Origin: Aquimarina amphilecti
GTDB taxonomy: Bacteria > Bacteroidota > Bacteroidia > Flavobacteriales > Flavobacteriaceae
Reading direction: 5' to 3'
Assembly: GCF_900109375.1 (NCBI RefSeq)
Contig: NZ_FOAB01000007.1
Location: 186,001-250,000, forward strand
Length of the DNA: 64,000 bases
Both the position numbers and the translations under genes were made by a program. Positions 47,064 through 55,735 of the stretch are shown here, piece after piece. Every line of letters starts with the position of its first letter. The stretch's first letter is position 1. Below the pieces are notes generated by a model, which did no database searches, was not told where the DNA came from, and was given only the letters and a program-made list of their open reading frames with translations.

Positions 47064-48341
47064 ATGAACAAACCACTGGCTGAAAGAATACGTCCAAAAT
47101 CCTTAGAAGAATATTTAAGCCAAGAACATTTAATTGGTAACAATGGTTCTCTAACAAAACAGGTGAAAAGAGGAATCATTCCTTCTTTAATTCTTTGGGG
47201 CCCTCCTGGAGTTGGAAAAACCACTTTAGCTAATATAATCGCCAATGAATCTGATAGGCCATTTTATACACTAAGTGCTATTAATAGTGGAGTCAAAGAA
47301 GTACGAGAAGTTATCGACAAAGCCAAACAAAGTGGCGGTCTATTTACTTCTAAAAATCCAATATTATTTATAGATGAGATTCATCGTTTTAGCAAATCTC
47401 AACAAGACTCTTTATTGGGAGCTGTTGAAAAAGGATGGATTACATTAATTGGCGCAACCACAGAGAACCCTAGTTTTGAGGTAATCCCTGCCCTATTATC
47501 CCGCTGTCAGGTCTATGTTCTGAATCCTTTTGGGAAAGAAGAATTAGAAGCACTCTTAGAAAGGGCAATGAAGCAAGACGAATATCTTTTATCTAAAAAC
47601 ATAAAGTTAAATGAAAGCGAGGCTTTATTAAGGCTAAGTGGAGGAGATGCTAGAAAATTACTGAACATTTTTGAGCTTATAATTTCAAGTCAAGATCAAG
47701 ATGAAATCACAATAACAAATGATCTAGTATTAAAACTTGTACAACAGAACACCGTTAGATATGATAAAACAGGAGAACAACATTATGATATTATCTCTGC
47801 TTTTATCAAATCGGTTCGAGGCAGTGACCCTAACGCAGCGGTATATTGGTTAGCTAGAATGATCGAAGGAGGAGAAGATCTAAAGTTTCTTGCTCGCAGA
47901 ATGATCATATTAGCATCGGAAGATATAGGGAATGCTAATCCAACAGCGTTAATAATGGCTAATAATACTTTTCAGGCAGTTACTACGGTTGGATATCCAG
48001 AAGCAAGAATCATTTTAAGTCAATGCGCAGTTTACCTTGCTACTTCCGCAAAAAGTAATGCTTCTTATATGGCAATTAACAAAGCGCAACAGTTAGTACG
48101 GCAAACTGGAGATTTATCTGTGCCATTACACATTAGAAACGCTCCTACAAAATTAATGAAAGAATTAGGATATGGTGAAGACTATAAATATTCCCACAAT
48201 CATGCGAATAACTTCATTAATCAAGAGTTTCTTCCTGAATCAATAGAAAACACCAAGCTATATGAACCTGGAGACAATCAACGTGAAAATGCATTTAGAT
48301 CTTTTCTTAAATCACGTTGGGGAGAAAAATATAACTATTAA
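47064..48341 (+). CDS. rarA: Replication-associated recombination protein RarA (MgsA), AAA+ ATPase
   Basis: A 425-residue clamp-loader-like ATPase acting at stalled replication forks. It has [25 protein letters not shown] at the start, Walker [10 protein letters not shown] (about 46-54), Walker [11 protein letters not shown] (about 99-108), sensor 1 [11 protein letters not shown] and the arginine-finger region ALLSRCQVY. The C-terminal part ([49 protein letters not shown]) is the MgsA tetramerisation domain. It ends 2 bp from the convergent envelope gene. Confidence 0.97.
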   Translation: MNKPLAERIRPKSLEEYLSQEHLIGNNGSLTKQVKRGIIPSLILWGPPGVGKTTLANIIANESDRPFYTLSAINSGVKEVREVIDKAKQSGGLFTSKNPILFIDEIHRFSKSQQDSLLGAVEKGWITLIGATTENPSFEVIPALLSRCQVYVLNPFGKEELEALLERAMKQDEYLLSKNIKLNESEALLRLSGGDARKLLNIFELIISSQDQDEITITNDLVLKLVQQNTVRYDKTGEQHYDIISAFIKSVRGSDPNAAVYWLARMIEGGEDLKFLARRMIILASEDIGNANPTALIMANNTFQAVTTVGYPEARIILSQCAVYLATSAKSNASYMAINKAQQLVRQTGDLSVPLHIRNAPTKLMKELGYGEDYKYSHNHANNFINQEFLPESIENTKLYEPGDNQRENAFRSFLKSRWGEKYNY

Positions 48342-48343
48342 AA

Positions 48344-49162
48344 TTACTGACGAGCAAAAGTATCAGTTATTAATCTACTAGTCGCGGGATTAATCCTATC
48401 CAGCATGAAATTTCCATAGGAATCAAAATAACCAACTCCACTTAATTCTCCAGCTTGAATAATATAATTATTATCCCTACTGGATTTAAATATTTTACCA
48501 ACAGAAACAGGTGTATCATTATTATTTTTCAATAGCTCAAAACCAAAAATTCTTTTTTCAAAAATATATTTGTCACCATTATAAACATATGACAATGATT
48601 TTATTTTAGAAACATCTTCTTTAGAGATATTACTTTCGGCTTTATCTAAAGGCACAACTTTATTAGCTGCAGGTGATTTTTCAGAAACAACTATATCTTT
48701 TTTAATAGAAGTGTTTTCCTTTTTACCATTATACTTATAGTTTAGTCTTTCAATATCCTTAAAAGCATCTCTAAGGGCCTCATGATATGATTTTTTAAAC
48801 TCTTTTTCTCTGCTGACTCCTTCTTTTGTGCTAAATACAACTATACCATTACAATCGATTAAATCAATGATAAGTTTAGTTTTTAATAATCCAGAGTTTT
48901 TCTTCACATCGGCTCTTAAACCTTTGCATCCATTCACCTTCAAATCTTCAGGTAAATCTTCTCCTCGAATAAATGCCGTGAATCCGTATTTTTCAAACAA
49001 AAATTTAGTTAAAGAATTTAACTGATAATCATCGTTCTCCCTTAAAAAGACATAGCCTTCAGGAACAATGACATATTTATAATCATTCACAGTACTCTGC
49101 GCTGAGAAATTAATTGTAAACAAAAAAGAAAGCCCAAAAAATAAAATACGTATTATATTCAT
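48344..49162 (-). CDS. Exported protein of unknown function, last of a three-gene envelope unit
   Basis: A 272-residue protein with a signal peptide (about 1-21, ending FSAQ). The mature part is mixed alpha/beta, with VPEGYVFLRENDDYQLNSLTKFLFEKYGFTAF and the cysteine pair NGCKGLRAD...DLIDCNGIV, which could form a disulphide. A low-complexity charged middle separates it from a C-terminal beta-rich part. I do not recognise a family. Its start overlaps the stop of the upstream barrel gene by one base (TAATG), so the two are coupled. Confidence 0.8.
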   Translation of the reverse strand: MNIIRILFFGLSFLFTINFSAQSTVNDYKYVIVPEGYVFLRENDDYQLNSLTKFLFEKYGFTAFIRGEDLPEDLKVNGCKGLRADVKKNSGLLKTKLIIDLIDCNGIVVFSTKEGVSREKEFKKSYHEALRDAFKDIERLNYKYNGKKENTSIKKDIVVSEKSPAANKVVPLDKAESNISKEDVSKIKSLSYVYNGDKYIFEKRIFGFELLKNNNDTPVSVGKIFKSSRDNNYIIQAGELSGVGYFDSYGNFMLDRINPATSRLITDTFARQ

Positions 49163-50562
49163 TACATTATTACATTAAATCCTAACTGAATAGATGCCCC
49201 CCTGGCTTCTGCAAGATTAGAATATTCTAAAAGATTATTTGCCGAAATATAGAAATTAATTTTGTTAATATGGGTAGACATTAAAAAACCAATGTTTTTA
49301 TATGAATAATCATCAACGGTATATGTCAATTTTGCTTTTAAAAAATTAGACAATCGCTTATAATAAAACAAAGATGCAGCATATTGTGGTCTTTTTGGTC
49401 TAAACTGAGAAAACACTTGTAAACCAAAAGCATCTTGATAAGGAGGATCCTCCCCTTCTACAAAACAGTTACACGTGCCATCATCATAACGGTTAAACGA
49501 ATATTTAATAGAACCATTTAGTTTAAGAGGGCGTAAAGCGGCATAACTAGTATTCAATGTATCAATCGGTATAGCTTCTTCTAACTCATCCAAAATATCC
49601 TGACCATTATCATCGGTAATAGGAGTTTCGAATCCTTCAAAAACAAAATTCCCTCTCGCTTGATAGGTTTCAACATCTTTAGTATAAAAAATCACACCCA
49701 AATCCGTTGCACTACCAGTAATTGTCCATTGATCTTCTAATTTATATGTAAACCCAACATCAAAACCAACTCCTAGGTTACCTCCAAGAAATGCTCTACC
49801 CAAAAACTTATTAAGTACTTGTTTCGAACCATCTGAGTTATCTTCAGATTCTATATCCCGCAAGGAAGCATATCCTGCAGTTTGAAGACTTACATCCGCA
49901 TTACTAATTACGTGTTGATATATGTTATTTCCTTGTGGAGTTTCTATAGTTGTAAAAGTACCTCTGTTTTTAGTACTCCGAAAATTAAACATACTGGAAT
50001 ACAATTTAGCCCTTGCCCCAAAAGTGAGTTTTTTACTTACTTTTTTATTATAACCAAAATGATACACCGTTAGTAACTCTCCTGTAGCACTGATATTCGA
50101 AAATCGAAATGGGACATTTATAAAATCTTGATTCCCTTGATAAGCTAACACTGCAAAGTCTTTAGGAAAATATACAATCAAGTCCAACTCTTGATATAAA
50201 CCCGCAGAATAATATAAATCTTTATTATTCTTACTTCTCCAACCAAAATTTATAATATCTAATTGCTGAGTAAGTGTAAAATAATCTTTACTAGTTAGTG
50301 TATTTATTGTATTTTCTATCTTATCATTAATATCTCTTCCATCATCAGCAAAAATATCATAAATGGAAGTTCCTCTAAATCCTACATTTAAATGAATTTG
50401 TGATAAAAATGGTACTCCTGCATGATATTTAAAGTTTACATCTGCACCGGGATTAAGCATTAATGATTGTGGCAGATCTGTAAAGTCGTATAAGGTTTCT
50501 TTGTTCTGAGAATATCCTGAGTATCCCAATAAACCTAAATAAAGGCATAGCAAGATTCTCAT
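49162..50562 (-). CDS. Outer-membrane beta-barrel protein, DUF5723-like
   Basis: A 466-residue protein with a signal peptide (about 1-18, GYSQ) and many alternating hydrophobic strands (DLYYSAGLYQELDLIVYFP, KLTFGARAKLYSSMFNFRS, GNLGVGFDVGFTYKLEDQWTITGSATDLGVIFY), a pattern of the DUF5723 / PorV-like barrels of Bacteroidota. Such proteins support gliding or type IX secretion in some species, but no partner gene here shows that. It overlaps the upstream lipoprotein gene by 4 bp (ATGA) and the downstream gene by 1 bp. Confidence 0.8.
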   Translation of the reverse strand: MRILLCLYLGLLGYSGYSQNKETLYDFTDLPQSLMLNPGADVNFKYHAGVPFLSQIHLNVGFRGTSIYDIFADDGRDINDKIENTINTLTSKDYFTLTQQLDIINFGWRSKNNKDLYYSAGLYQELDLIVYFPKDFAVLAYQGNQDFINVPFRFSNISATGELLTVYHFGYNKKVSKKLTFGARAKLYSSMFNFRSTKNRGTFTTIETPQGNNIYQHVISNADVSLQTAGYASLRDIESEDNSDGSKQVLNKFLGRAFLGGNLGVGFDVGFTYKLEDQWTITGSATDLGVIFYTKDVETYQARGNFVFEGFETPITDDNGQDILDELEEAIPIDTLNTSYAALRPLKLNGSIKYSFNRYDDGTCNCFVEGEDPPYQDAFGLQVFSQFRPKRPQYAASLFYYKRLSNFLKAKLTYTVDDYSYKNIGFLMSTHINKINFYISANNLLEYSNLAEARGASIQLGFNVIM

Positions 50563-51149
50563 AATTCGTAATTTACATAATAACTAGCTTTAGATCTTAT
50601 ATTCAAAACGCCTCTCAAATCTGTATTGAGAGTTGGAACGATAATCTCGGTTGCAATTTTTTGAGCTGACGATAATTGATTTAATGTGGCATTATCCAAC
50701 ACTATCGGATTAGGAACAGAAAACGACACTACCGGTTCAGTCCCCGCTCCCATTCCAGCCTGCACAGGAACACTGTACAATTGTCCTAATGGTTGTTCAC
50801 TTTCAGTCAAAAACTGAAATTGTATTGTAAAAGATCTTTCTATTATATTACGAACTTCTATAGTTAACTCTACTCTATCCAAGTTATCTATTGCAAAATC
50901 AGTCCCTACCAAATCATAATTTATAGTATCTCGTAAGACATCCGGAGGAATTGTAAAATCTGTATCCGGAGGAAGCCCATCAGGAATATATTCGGACACA
51001 TCAAACTCCGAATAAATAAAATCTGCTTCAATTACAGGCGTTAAAACAACATCATCAAGTTGTTCAAAATCTAGTTCCTTTACGCAAGAAACTGTTGTTA
51101 AAACTGCGCTAAAAAACAGCAGTAATAAACTGGCTTTTTTTGTTTTCAT
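50559..51149 (-). CDS. Lipoprotein of unknown function, first of the envelope unit
   Basis: A 196-residue predicted lipoprotein (lipobox VLTTVSCVK, Cys near 22) with a beta-rich acidic mature part. Segments like YDLVGTDFAIDNLDRVELTIEVRNIIERSFTIQFQFL suggest an immunoglobulin-like or LEA-like sandwich. No family recognised. A run of six C lies directly before the ATG, an unusual place for a homopolymer. It is coupled to the downstream barrel gene and may be that barrel's surface or periplasmic partner (inference). Confidence 0.78.
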   Translation of the reverse strand: MKTKKASLLLLFFSAVLTTVSCVKELDFEQLDDVVLTPVIEADFIYSEFDVSEYIPDGLPPDTDFTIPPDVLRDTINYDLVGTDFAIDNLDRVELTIEVRNIIERSFTIQFQFLTESEQPLGQLYSVPVQAGMGAGTEPVVSFSVPNPIVLDNATLNQLSSAQKIATEIIVPTLNTDLRGVLNIRSKASYYVNYEL

Positions 51150-51196
51150 CTGGGGGGAGTTGTTTAGTATTAACGAAAATATACAAATAATTATTA

Positions 51197-51886
51197 CTAA
51201 ATATATTTTTTTATTTCATATAATTCAGAAACTTGTATTGTGGTTTCTGGTAACTTCTCTTTATGATAATTAAAACATATCGTTTTAATTCCCAATGATT
51301 CTGCACCAACAATATCAGCTTCATAATTATCTCCAATCATTAAACTATTAACAATATTAGCGCCAGAAACCCTAATTGCATGTTCAAATATTATTGGATT
51401 TGGTTTCTTTGCCCCCACATCTTCACTACTAGTAACCGTTTTAAAATAATGATTGATTTCAGAGTTTGAAAGCTTTGTGTTTTGTACCTCTCTAAATCCA
51501 TTCGTAATGATATGAAGTTGATATTTTGGCATTAGATACGTCAACAATTCTCTTGCTCCAGTAATAAGATAATTATTTAATGGCAAAAAATTAATATAAT
51601 CATCTGATAAAGCATCAATGATTTCTAAAGGAAATTTCTTATCAAAAAAGGCAAAAGCCTCTATCAAACGGCCTCTTCGAAGTTCCTCTTTAGTAACTTG
51701 TTCTTCTCTAAACAACTTCCAATAACGCAAGTTAATAGACTGATAAACAGTTAAAAAATTATCAATTGGAATTGAAATTTGGAATTTATCAAACATCAAC
51801 TGAAAAGCTAAAGTAGAATTTTTATCAAAATCCCAAAGAGTATGATCTAAATCAAAAAATATGTGCTCAATTTTTTCTGTTTTCAT
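51197..51886 (-). CDS. HAD-family phosphatase, YjjG-like nucleotidase
   Basis: A 229-residue HAD hydrolase. The nucleophile motif is FFDLDHTLWDFD, motif II lies in HIITNGFREVQ, motif III Lys in GAKKPNPIIF and motif IV in MIGDNYEADIVGAESLG, followed by a short C-terminal tail. The layout matches the YjjG group of pyrimidine nucleotidases, which also clears non-canonical nucleotides. The start at MKTEKIEHIFFDLDHTLW (or MK two codons earlier) overlaps the end of the upstream gene by about 20 bp; longer starts do not fit the family. Confidence 0.9.
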   Translation of the reverse strand: MKTEKIEHIFFDLDHTLWDFDKNSTLAFQLMFDKFQISIPIDNFLTVYQSINLRYWKLFREEQVTKEELRRGRLIEAFAFFDKKFPLEIIDALSDDYINFLPLNNYLITGARELLTYLMPKYQLHIITNGFREVQNTKLSNSEINHYFKTVTSSEDVGAKKPNPIIFEHAIRVSGANIVNSLMIGDNYEADIVGAESLGIKTICFNYHKEKLPETTIQVSELYEIKKYI

Positions 51887-53177
51887 CTTCATTCCATATA
51901 AACTCAAATACTGATTTCCAAAAACTTTGCTCAGTAAGCTCACTGAACAAACCGTTACTAAAAACGGGAATAAATAATCCGTTTACTTTTTTTATTTTTT
52001 CAATATAATTTTGTAATTCTTGTTTTACTGCAAATTCGTTTTCTGCCTTATCAAAACTTTTAGGAGTACAGCAGAAAGAATATATAACTAAAGGTGTTTG
52101 TACCTCATAATCCAAATCATAAAACATAAAAGGAGTACAAGTACCGGCTCTAAATCCTGCATGCTCGGGATATCCCATAGAGAAATCTTCTTTTATCTCT
52201 AACTCAATAAAATTTCTATAAGCTTCTGGTAATTTTATTTTATAAAAAGAACACAAGGAATACACTAATTGTCTATTCACTATGTTCTCTATTCTCTTTT
52301 TTTCTTCTTTTAATATTCCCAAATCTGATATAGCATCATAAGATACTTTAAGCCCTATATCAACATAATCAGAAACATGTTTAATTGTCTTTATGTGTTC
52401 TGGATTACTATGACTAATATTCTTTTCGTAATTCGTGTAATCGCCTAAACCAAAAAATATGAGACAATCCCTTATTTTATTCTTTTGTAGATTAATAACA
52501 AAATCAAAGGTATTATAAGGATCTTTTTTGATTCCTAACATTACTTTAATCCTATCAGTAACCTCACTTATTTTTAACTGCCATAAATCCCGTACACCTC
52601 CACCTATTGATCGTAAAATTCCTTTTTGCCAATATGCAAAGGTTTGATTAATATAGAGAATAGGATATATTCTAAATTCTTTTTCTTGAAACTCTATATC
52701 TGGATACTTCTCTCGTAAAATGTTTTTAAATTTAAATGCCCAGATATCAACCACCGGTTCTTGCAAAAAATCATTCTGATAGGCTATGCTTTCTGTAGCC
52801 GTAAATCGACCAAGTTCATCTTTTACGTGCGGAAGATATTCTTCATATCTAGTTAACAAATAAAAAGTAGCTGCAAAAATATCAAAAGGCAACGCTGTAT
52901 CTGGATGTTTAACTTGAAAGAAACATTGAGTATCTTCCCAAGAAATTACCTGAACATCAACTTCATTAAATCCATGCTCAAAAAGTAAATCTACACTTTG
53001 AAAATAGAGTTCTTTACCTAAAGGTTGTTTACCATAAGATAGTTTAGGTCCGTCATGTGCTATAAAAGATTCTATTTTAGAAGTGAAGTCTACTTCCAAT
53101 CCCATAATTCGTTTACAAATATGCTTAAAAGTATAAGATACTCTAGGAGTTATTTTCTGAACATAAACTAATAACAT
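51867..53177 (-). CDS. Polysaccharide-deacetylase-like protein with N-terminal DUF7033-type domain
   Basis: A 436-residue protein without an evident signal peptide. The N-terminal third (FDIFAATFYLLTRYEEYLPHVKDELGRFTATESIAYQNDFLQEPVVD) is characteristic of a Bacteroidota family annotated as polysaccharide deacetylase, whose C-terminal part folds as a degenerate NodB barrel (FDFVINLQKNKIRDCLIFFGLGDYTNYEKN; GYPEHAGFRAGTCTPFMFYD). The classical metal-binding Asp-Asp pair is not obvious, so enzymatic activity is doubtful. The family is usually a cytoplasmic or periplasmic sugar-chain factor; the exact role here is unknown. It lies 8 bp after radC. Confidence 0.78.
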   Translation of the reverse strand: MLLVYVQKITPRVSYTFKHICKRIMGLEVDFTSKIESFIAHDGPKLSYGKQPLGKELYFQSVDLLFEHGFNEVDVQVISWEDTQCFFQVKHPDTALPFDIFAATFYLLTRYEEYLPHVKDELGRFTATESIAYQNDFLQEPVVDIWAFKFKNILREKYPDIEFQEKEFRIYPILYINQTFAYWQKGILRSIGGGVRDLWQLKISEVTDRIKVMLGIKKDPYNTFDFVINLQKNKIRDCLIFFGLGDYTNYEKNISHSNPEHIKTIKHVSDYVDIGLKVSYDAISDLGILKEEKKRIENIVNRQLVYSLCSFYKIKLPEAYRNFIELEIKEDFSMGYPEHAGFRAGTCTPFMFYDLDYEVQTPLVIYSFCCTPKSFDKAENEFAVKQELQNYIEKIKKVNGLFIPVFSNGLFSELTEQSFWKSVFEFIWNEDENRKN

Positions 53178-53185
53178 ATTTTCAA

Positions 53186-53884
53186 TTATAGTATTGCTTC
53201 GTCTGCAAAGCTAAAATACTCCTTTTCTGTTATTATCAAATGGTCTAATAACTTAATCTCTAAACTAAGCCCAGCTTGTTTTAATTTTTGTGTTAATAAT
53301 TTGTCCGATGAACTAGGTGTTAATGATCCACTAGGATGATTATGAGTTAATATTATAGCCGTTGCATTAAACTCTAACGCATATCGAAATACAATTCTAG
53401 GATCTACTAATGTTCCTGTTTTTCCTCCTATACTTATTTGTTTTTTCTGCAAAATTTTATTTGAATTATTCAGATATAACACCCAGAACTCTTCATGTTC
53501 TAAATCTCCAATATGAGGACTAAGTACATCAAACACATCTTTACTTCTAGTAATTTTGGGAATAGATGGGACACCTTCTTCCTTTCTCCTTCTTCCTAAT
53601 TCTAAACCTGCAATTATAGATATAGCTTTAGCTTCTCCTATGCCCTTAAAACTCATCAATTGTTTTATCGACAGCTTTCCTAATGAATTAATTTGATGAT
53701 CAACACTTGCTAAAATTCGTTTACTTAGAGCCACAGCACTTTCATCTCTATTACCCGAACCTATTAAAATTGCAATTAGTTCTGAATCACTCAACGAATT
53801 CTTCCCTTTAACCAACAATTTCTCTCTTGGTCGATCATTTTCGTTCCATTCCCTAATAGAAAACGACGAATTATATTCACTCAT
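53186..53884 (-). CDS. radC: RadC-family JAB/MPN protein
   Basis: A 232-residue protein with an N-terminal helix-hairpin-helix region (LSIKQLMSFKGIGEAKAISIIAGLELGRR) and a C-terminal JAB1/MPN metal-binding domain. The JAMM ligands are complete: His181-x-His183 in THNHPSGSLTPSSSD with Asp194. RadC was once named as a DNA repair protein, but its biochemical role is still not settled. It is the first gene of a minus-strand run. Confidence 0.95.
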   Translation of the reverse strand: MSEYNSSFSIREWNENDRPREKLLVKGKNSLSDSELIAILIGSGNRDESAVALSKRILASVDHQINSLGKLSIKQLMSFKGIGEAKAISIIAGLELGRRRKEEGVPSIPKITRSKDVFDVLSPHIGDLEHEEFWVLYLNNSNKILQKKQISIGGKTGTLVDPRIVFRYALEFNATAIILTHNHPSGSLTPSSSDKLLTQKLKQAGLSLEIKLLDHLIITEKEYFSFADEAIL

Positions 53885-54028
53885 ATATGTTTTTTATATA
53901 ATTTAATTCCCTAAATCTTTCAATCTATAAGTATAAACTATTTATCTCAAAAACAAGATATTATTACTTAAAAAACACAAATAAACATAGATCATCGTGT
54001 CGATCTTTAAATATTCATGCTGGATATA

Positions 54029-54060
54029 TTTGTTTGAAAATGAAAGTTTTACTATATTTG
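54029..54060 (+). promoter_or_regulatory. Near-consensus promoter of the 54.1-55.7 kb gene group
   Basis: TTTG (54029-54032), a 20-nt spacer, then TATATTTG (54053-54060), matching the Bacteroidota consensus in every fixed position. A second TTTG four bases later gives a shorter 16-nt spacing. The ATG of the next gene lies 52 bp downstream. Confidence 0.75.
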
Positions 54061-54112
54061 ACCACCCATAATCTAAAAACATAGAATTTAACAACTTCAA
54101 ATTAACCTATTT

Positions 54113-54559
54113 ATGAAGAACATTTTTACTTTCGTATTACTATTGGCCACTATTAGTTTTTATGGACAAGACAGGAAACGTATTAGTTTTCTAAACCTAG
54201 TAGGAAATCACATACAAGTTCCCCGAGGATGTCAAGCACAATCAGAATATGAACTACAAGCTTGTAATGGAACATCTATTAAATGGGATTACTATAGTGA
54301 TGATATGTTAACTGCAGTTTTTGATGCTACTATAGATGCCTTTGGAGCAGAAAATACATCGAAGACAGCTGTGACTTTTACATCTTTTGGATCTCAACTT
54401 ACAGGTTTCAAATTTAAATCAGGAACTACCTTTCAATTTTTCCTAATGGGAAAAATTAAAGAACAGCCCTTAATGATTAATTTAGGAACTCCTGCAGATA
54501 TTTCTGCCAATGCAGATTTAGAAGGTATTCTTAAGCTAGTTTTTGAAAAAGTCGGATAG
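54113..54559 (+). CDS. Small exported protein of unknown function
   Basis: A 148-residue protein with a signal peptide (about 1-19, SFYGQ). The mature part has two cysteines in RGCQAQSEYELQACNG, probably a disulphide, and beta-strand-like segments (TAVTFTSFGSQLTGFKFKSGTTFQFFLMGKI). No family recognised. It has its own near-consensus promoter, so it is likely expressed under ordinary conditions. It is 127 bp upstream of the DUF1569 gene. Confidence 0.8.
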   Translation: MKNIFTFVLLLATISFYGQDRKRISFLNLVGNHIQVPRGCQAQSEYELQACNGTSIKWDYYSDDMLTAVFDATIDAFGAENTSKTAVTFTSFGSQLTGFKFKSGTTFQFFLMGKIKEQPLMINLGTPADISANADLEGILKLVFEKVG

Positions 54560-54686
54560 ATAATAAATTATTTTATCGATTAATATCTCACAAAAAGTTA
54601 TTTAGTAACACTAGCATTGTATAGCTATACCTTATTTTTAAAATAATTCTATTATTTTTGGGTATTGGATACTAAATATTATTGAT

Positions 54687-55130
54687 ATGAAATCTCTTTT
54701 TGATGAAACTACAAAAAACGAAATAGAAGAACGTATTCATAAATTATCTACTGAAAGTACTCCTTCATGGGGTAAAATGGATATTTCACAAATGTTTTAT
54801 CATTGTCAGTTTCCTCTTAAGATTGCTCTTAAAAAAGATTATCCGTCGATGAAACCTAGTTTACTAGCTAAAATATTCTTTAAGAAATCATTGTACAATG
54901 ACAAACCTTGGAGAAAGAGTCTACCTACACATCCAAAACTAAAAGTTGTAGATACCAAAGTTTTTAACGAAGAAAAAAAACATCTTATAAATTTGGTTAA
55001 CGAGTTCTCTGAAAAAAGAACCATTTCAGAATGGGATCCGCATCCTATGTTTGGAAAATTCACAAAAGATCAATGGGGAAAAATGCAATACAAGCATTTA
55101 GATCATCATTTACAACAATTTAACGTATAG
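54687..55130 (+). CDS. DUF1569 / DinB-like protein
   Basis: A 147-residue four-helix-bundle-type protein. Histidines fall where DinB-like proteins bind a metal: MFYHCQFPLKIAL, DPHPMFGKFT and YKHLDHHLQQF. The family's functions include thiol or cofactor transferases; here it is unassigned. Six bases separate it from the PaiB-like gene, so they form an operon. A TATTTTTG box at 54653-54660 could be an extra -7 element but lacks a -33 partner. Confidence 0.87.
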   Translation: MKSLFDETTKNEIEERIHKLSTESTPSWGKMDISQMFYHCQFPLKIALKKDYPSMKPSLLAKIFFKKSLYNDKPWRKSLPTHPKLKVVDTKVFNEEKKHLINLVNEFSEKRTISEWDPHPMFGKFTKDQWGKMQYKHLDHHLQQFNV

Positions 55131-55135
55131 TCTCT

Positions 55136-55735
55136 GTGTATCCACCTAAACATCATCAAGACTATAACAATGAGAACATCAAAAGCGTAGCAATTAACTA
55201 CCCTTTTGCTATCCTAATTTCTGCTCAAGAAACAAAACCCTTTGTTACACACGCACCTCTTATATTTCACGGAGATAAACTTGTAGGACACATAGATGCT
55301 AATAATCCCCACGTACACTTACTAAAAGGTAAGCATCCTATTACAGTTGTTTTTCAGGGACCTCAGACATATATCTCACCATCTATATATACAACAAACC
55401 AACTACCTACTTGGAACTATATTATAGCGCACGCTACAGGAACTGTAGAAGAAATAAAAGACCCTGAAGTGATAAAAAAATCTATGGTTATTATGACCGA
55501 TTTTTTAGAAAATCCTAATCAAGCTTTCAATTTATCCATTGAAGATCCAAGAATGGATCGTTTGATTCCCTATATACACTGTTTCGAGATTGAAGTACAA
55601 CAATGGGAAGGGAAATTTAAACTAAGTCAGGACAAGGTACCTGCAGATATCGAAAATGCAAAACAAGAATTGATTAAAAATAATCAAAAAAGTGTTGCTG
55701 ATTTTGTAAATGGATTATTTAAAAAGCATTTTTAA
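55136..55735 (+). CDS. PaiB-like FMN-binding protein
   Basis: A 199-residue PaiB-family flavin-binding split-barrel protein. It starts with GTG: MYPPKHHQDYNNENIKSVAINYPFAILIS matches the family N-terminus. Further signatures are THAPLIFHGDKLVGHIDANNPHVHLLKG, VFQGPQTYISPSIYTTNQLPTWNY and the C-terminal GFEIEVQQWEGKFKLSQ-type segment. In Bacillus PaiB is described as a negative regulator; a flavin-dependent enzymatic role is also plausible. It abuts the convergent mpl gene with no gap. Confidence 0.9.
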   Translation: MYPPKHHQDYNNENIKSVAINYPFAILISAQETKPFVTHAPLIFHGDKLVGHIDANNPHVHLLKGKHPITVVFQGPQTYISPSIYTTNQLPTWNYIIAHATGTVEEIKDPEVIKKSMVIMTDFLENPNQAFNLSIEDPRMDRLIPYIHCFEIEVQQWEGKFKLSQDKVPADIENAKQELIKNNQKSVADFVNGLFKKHF

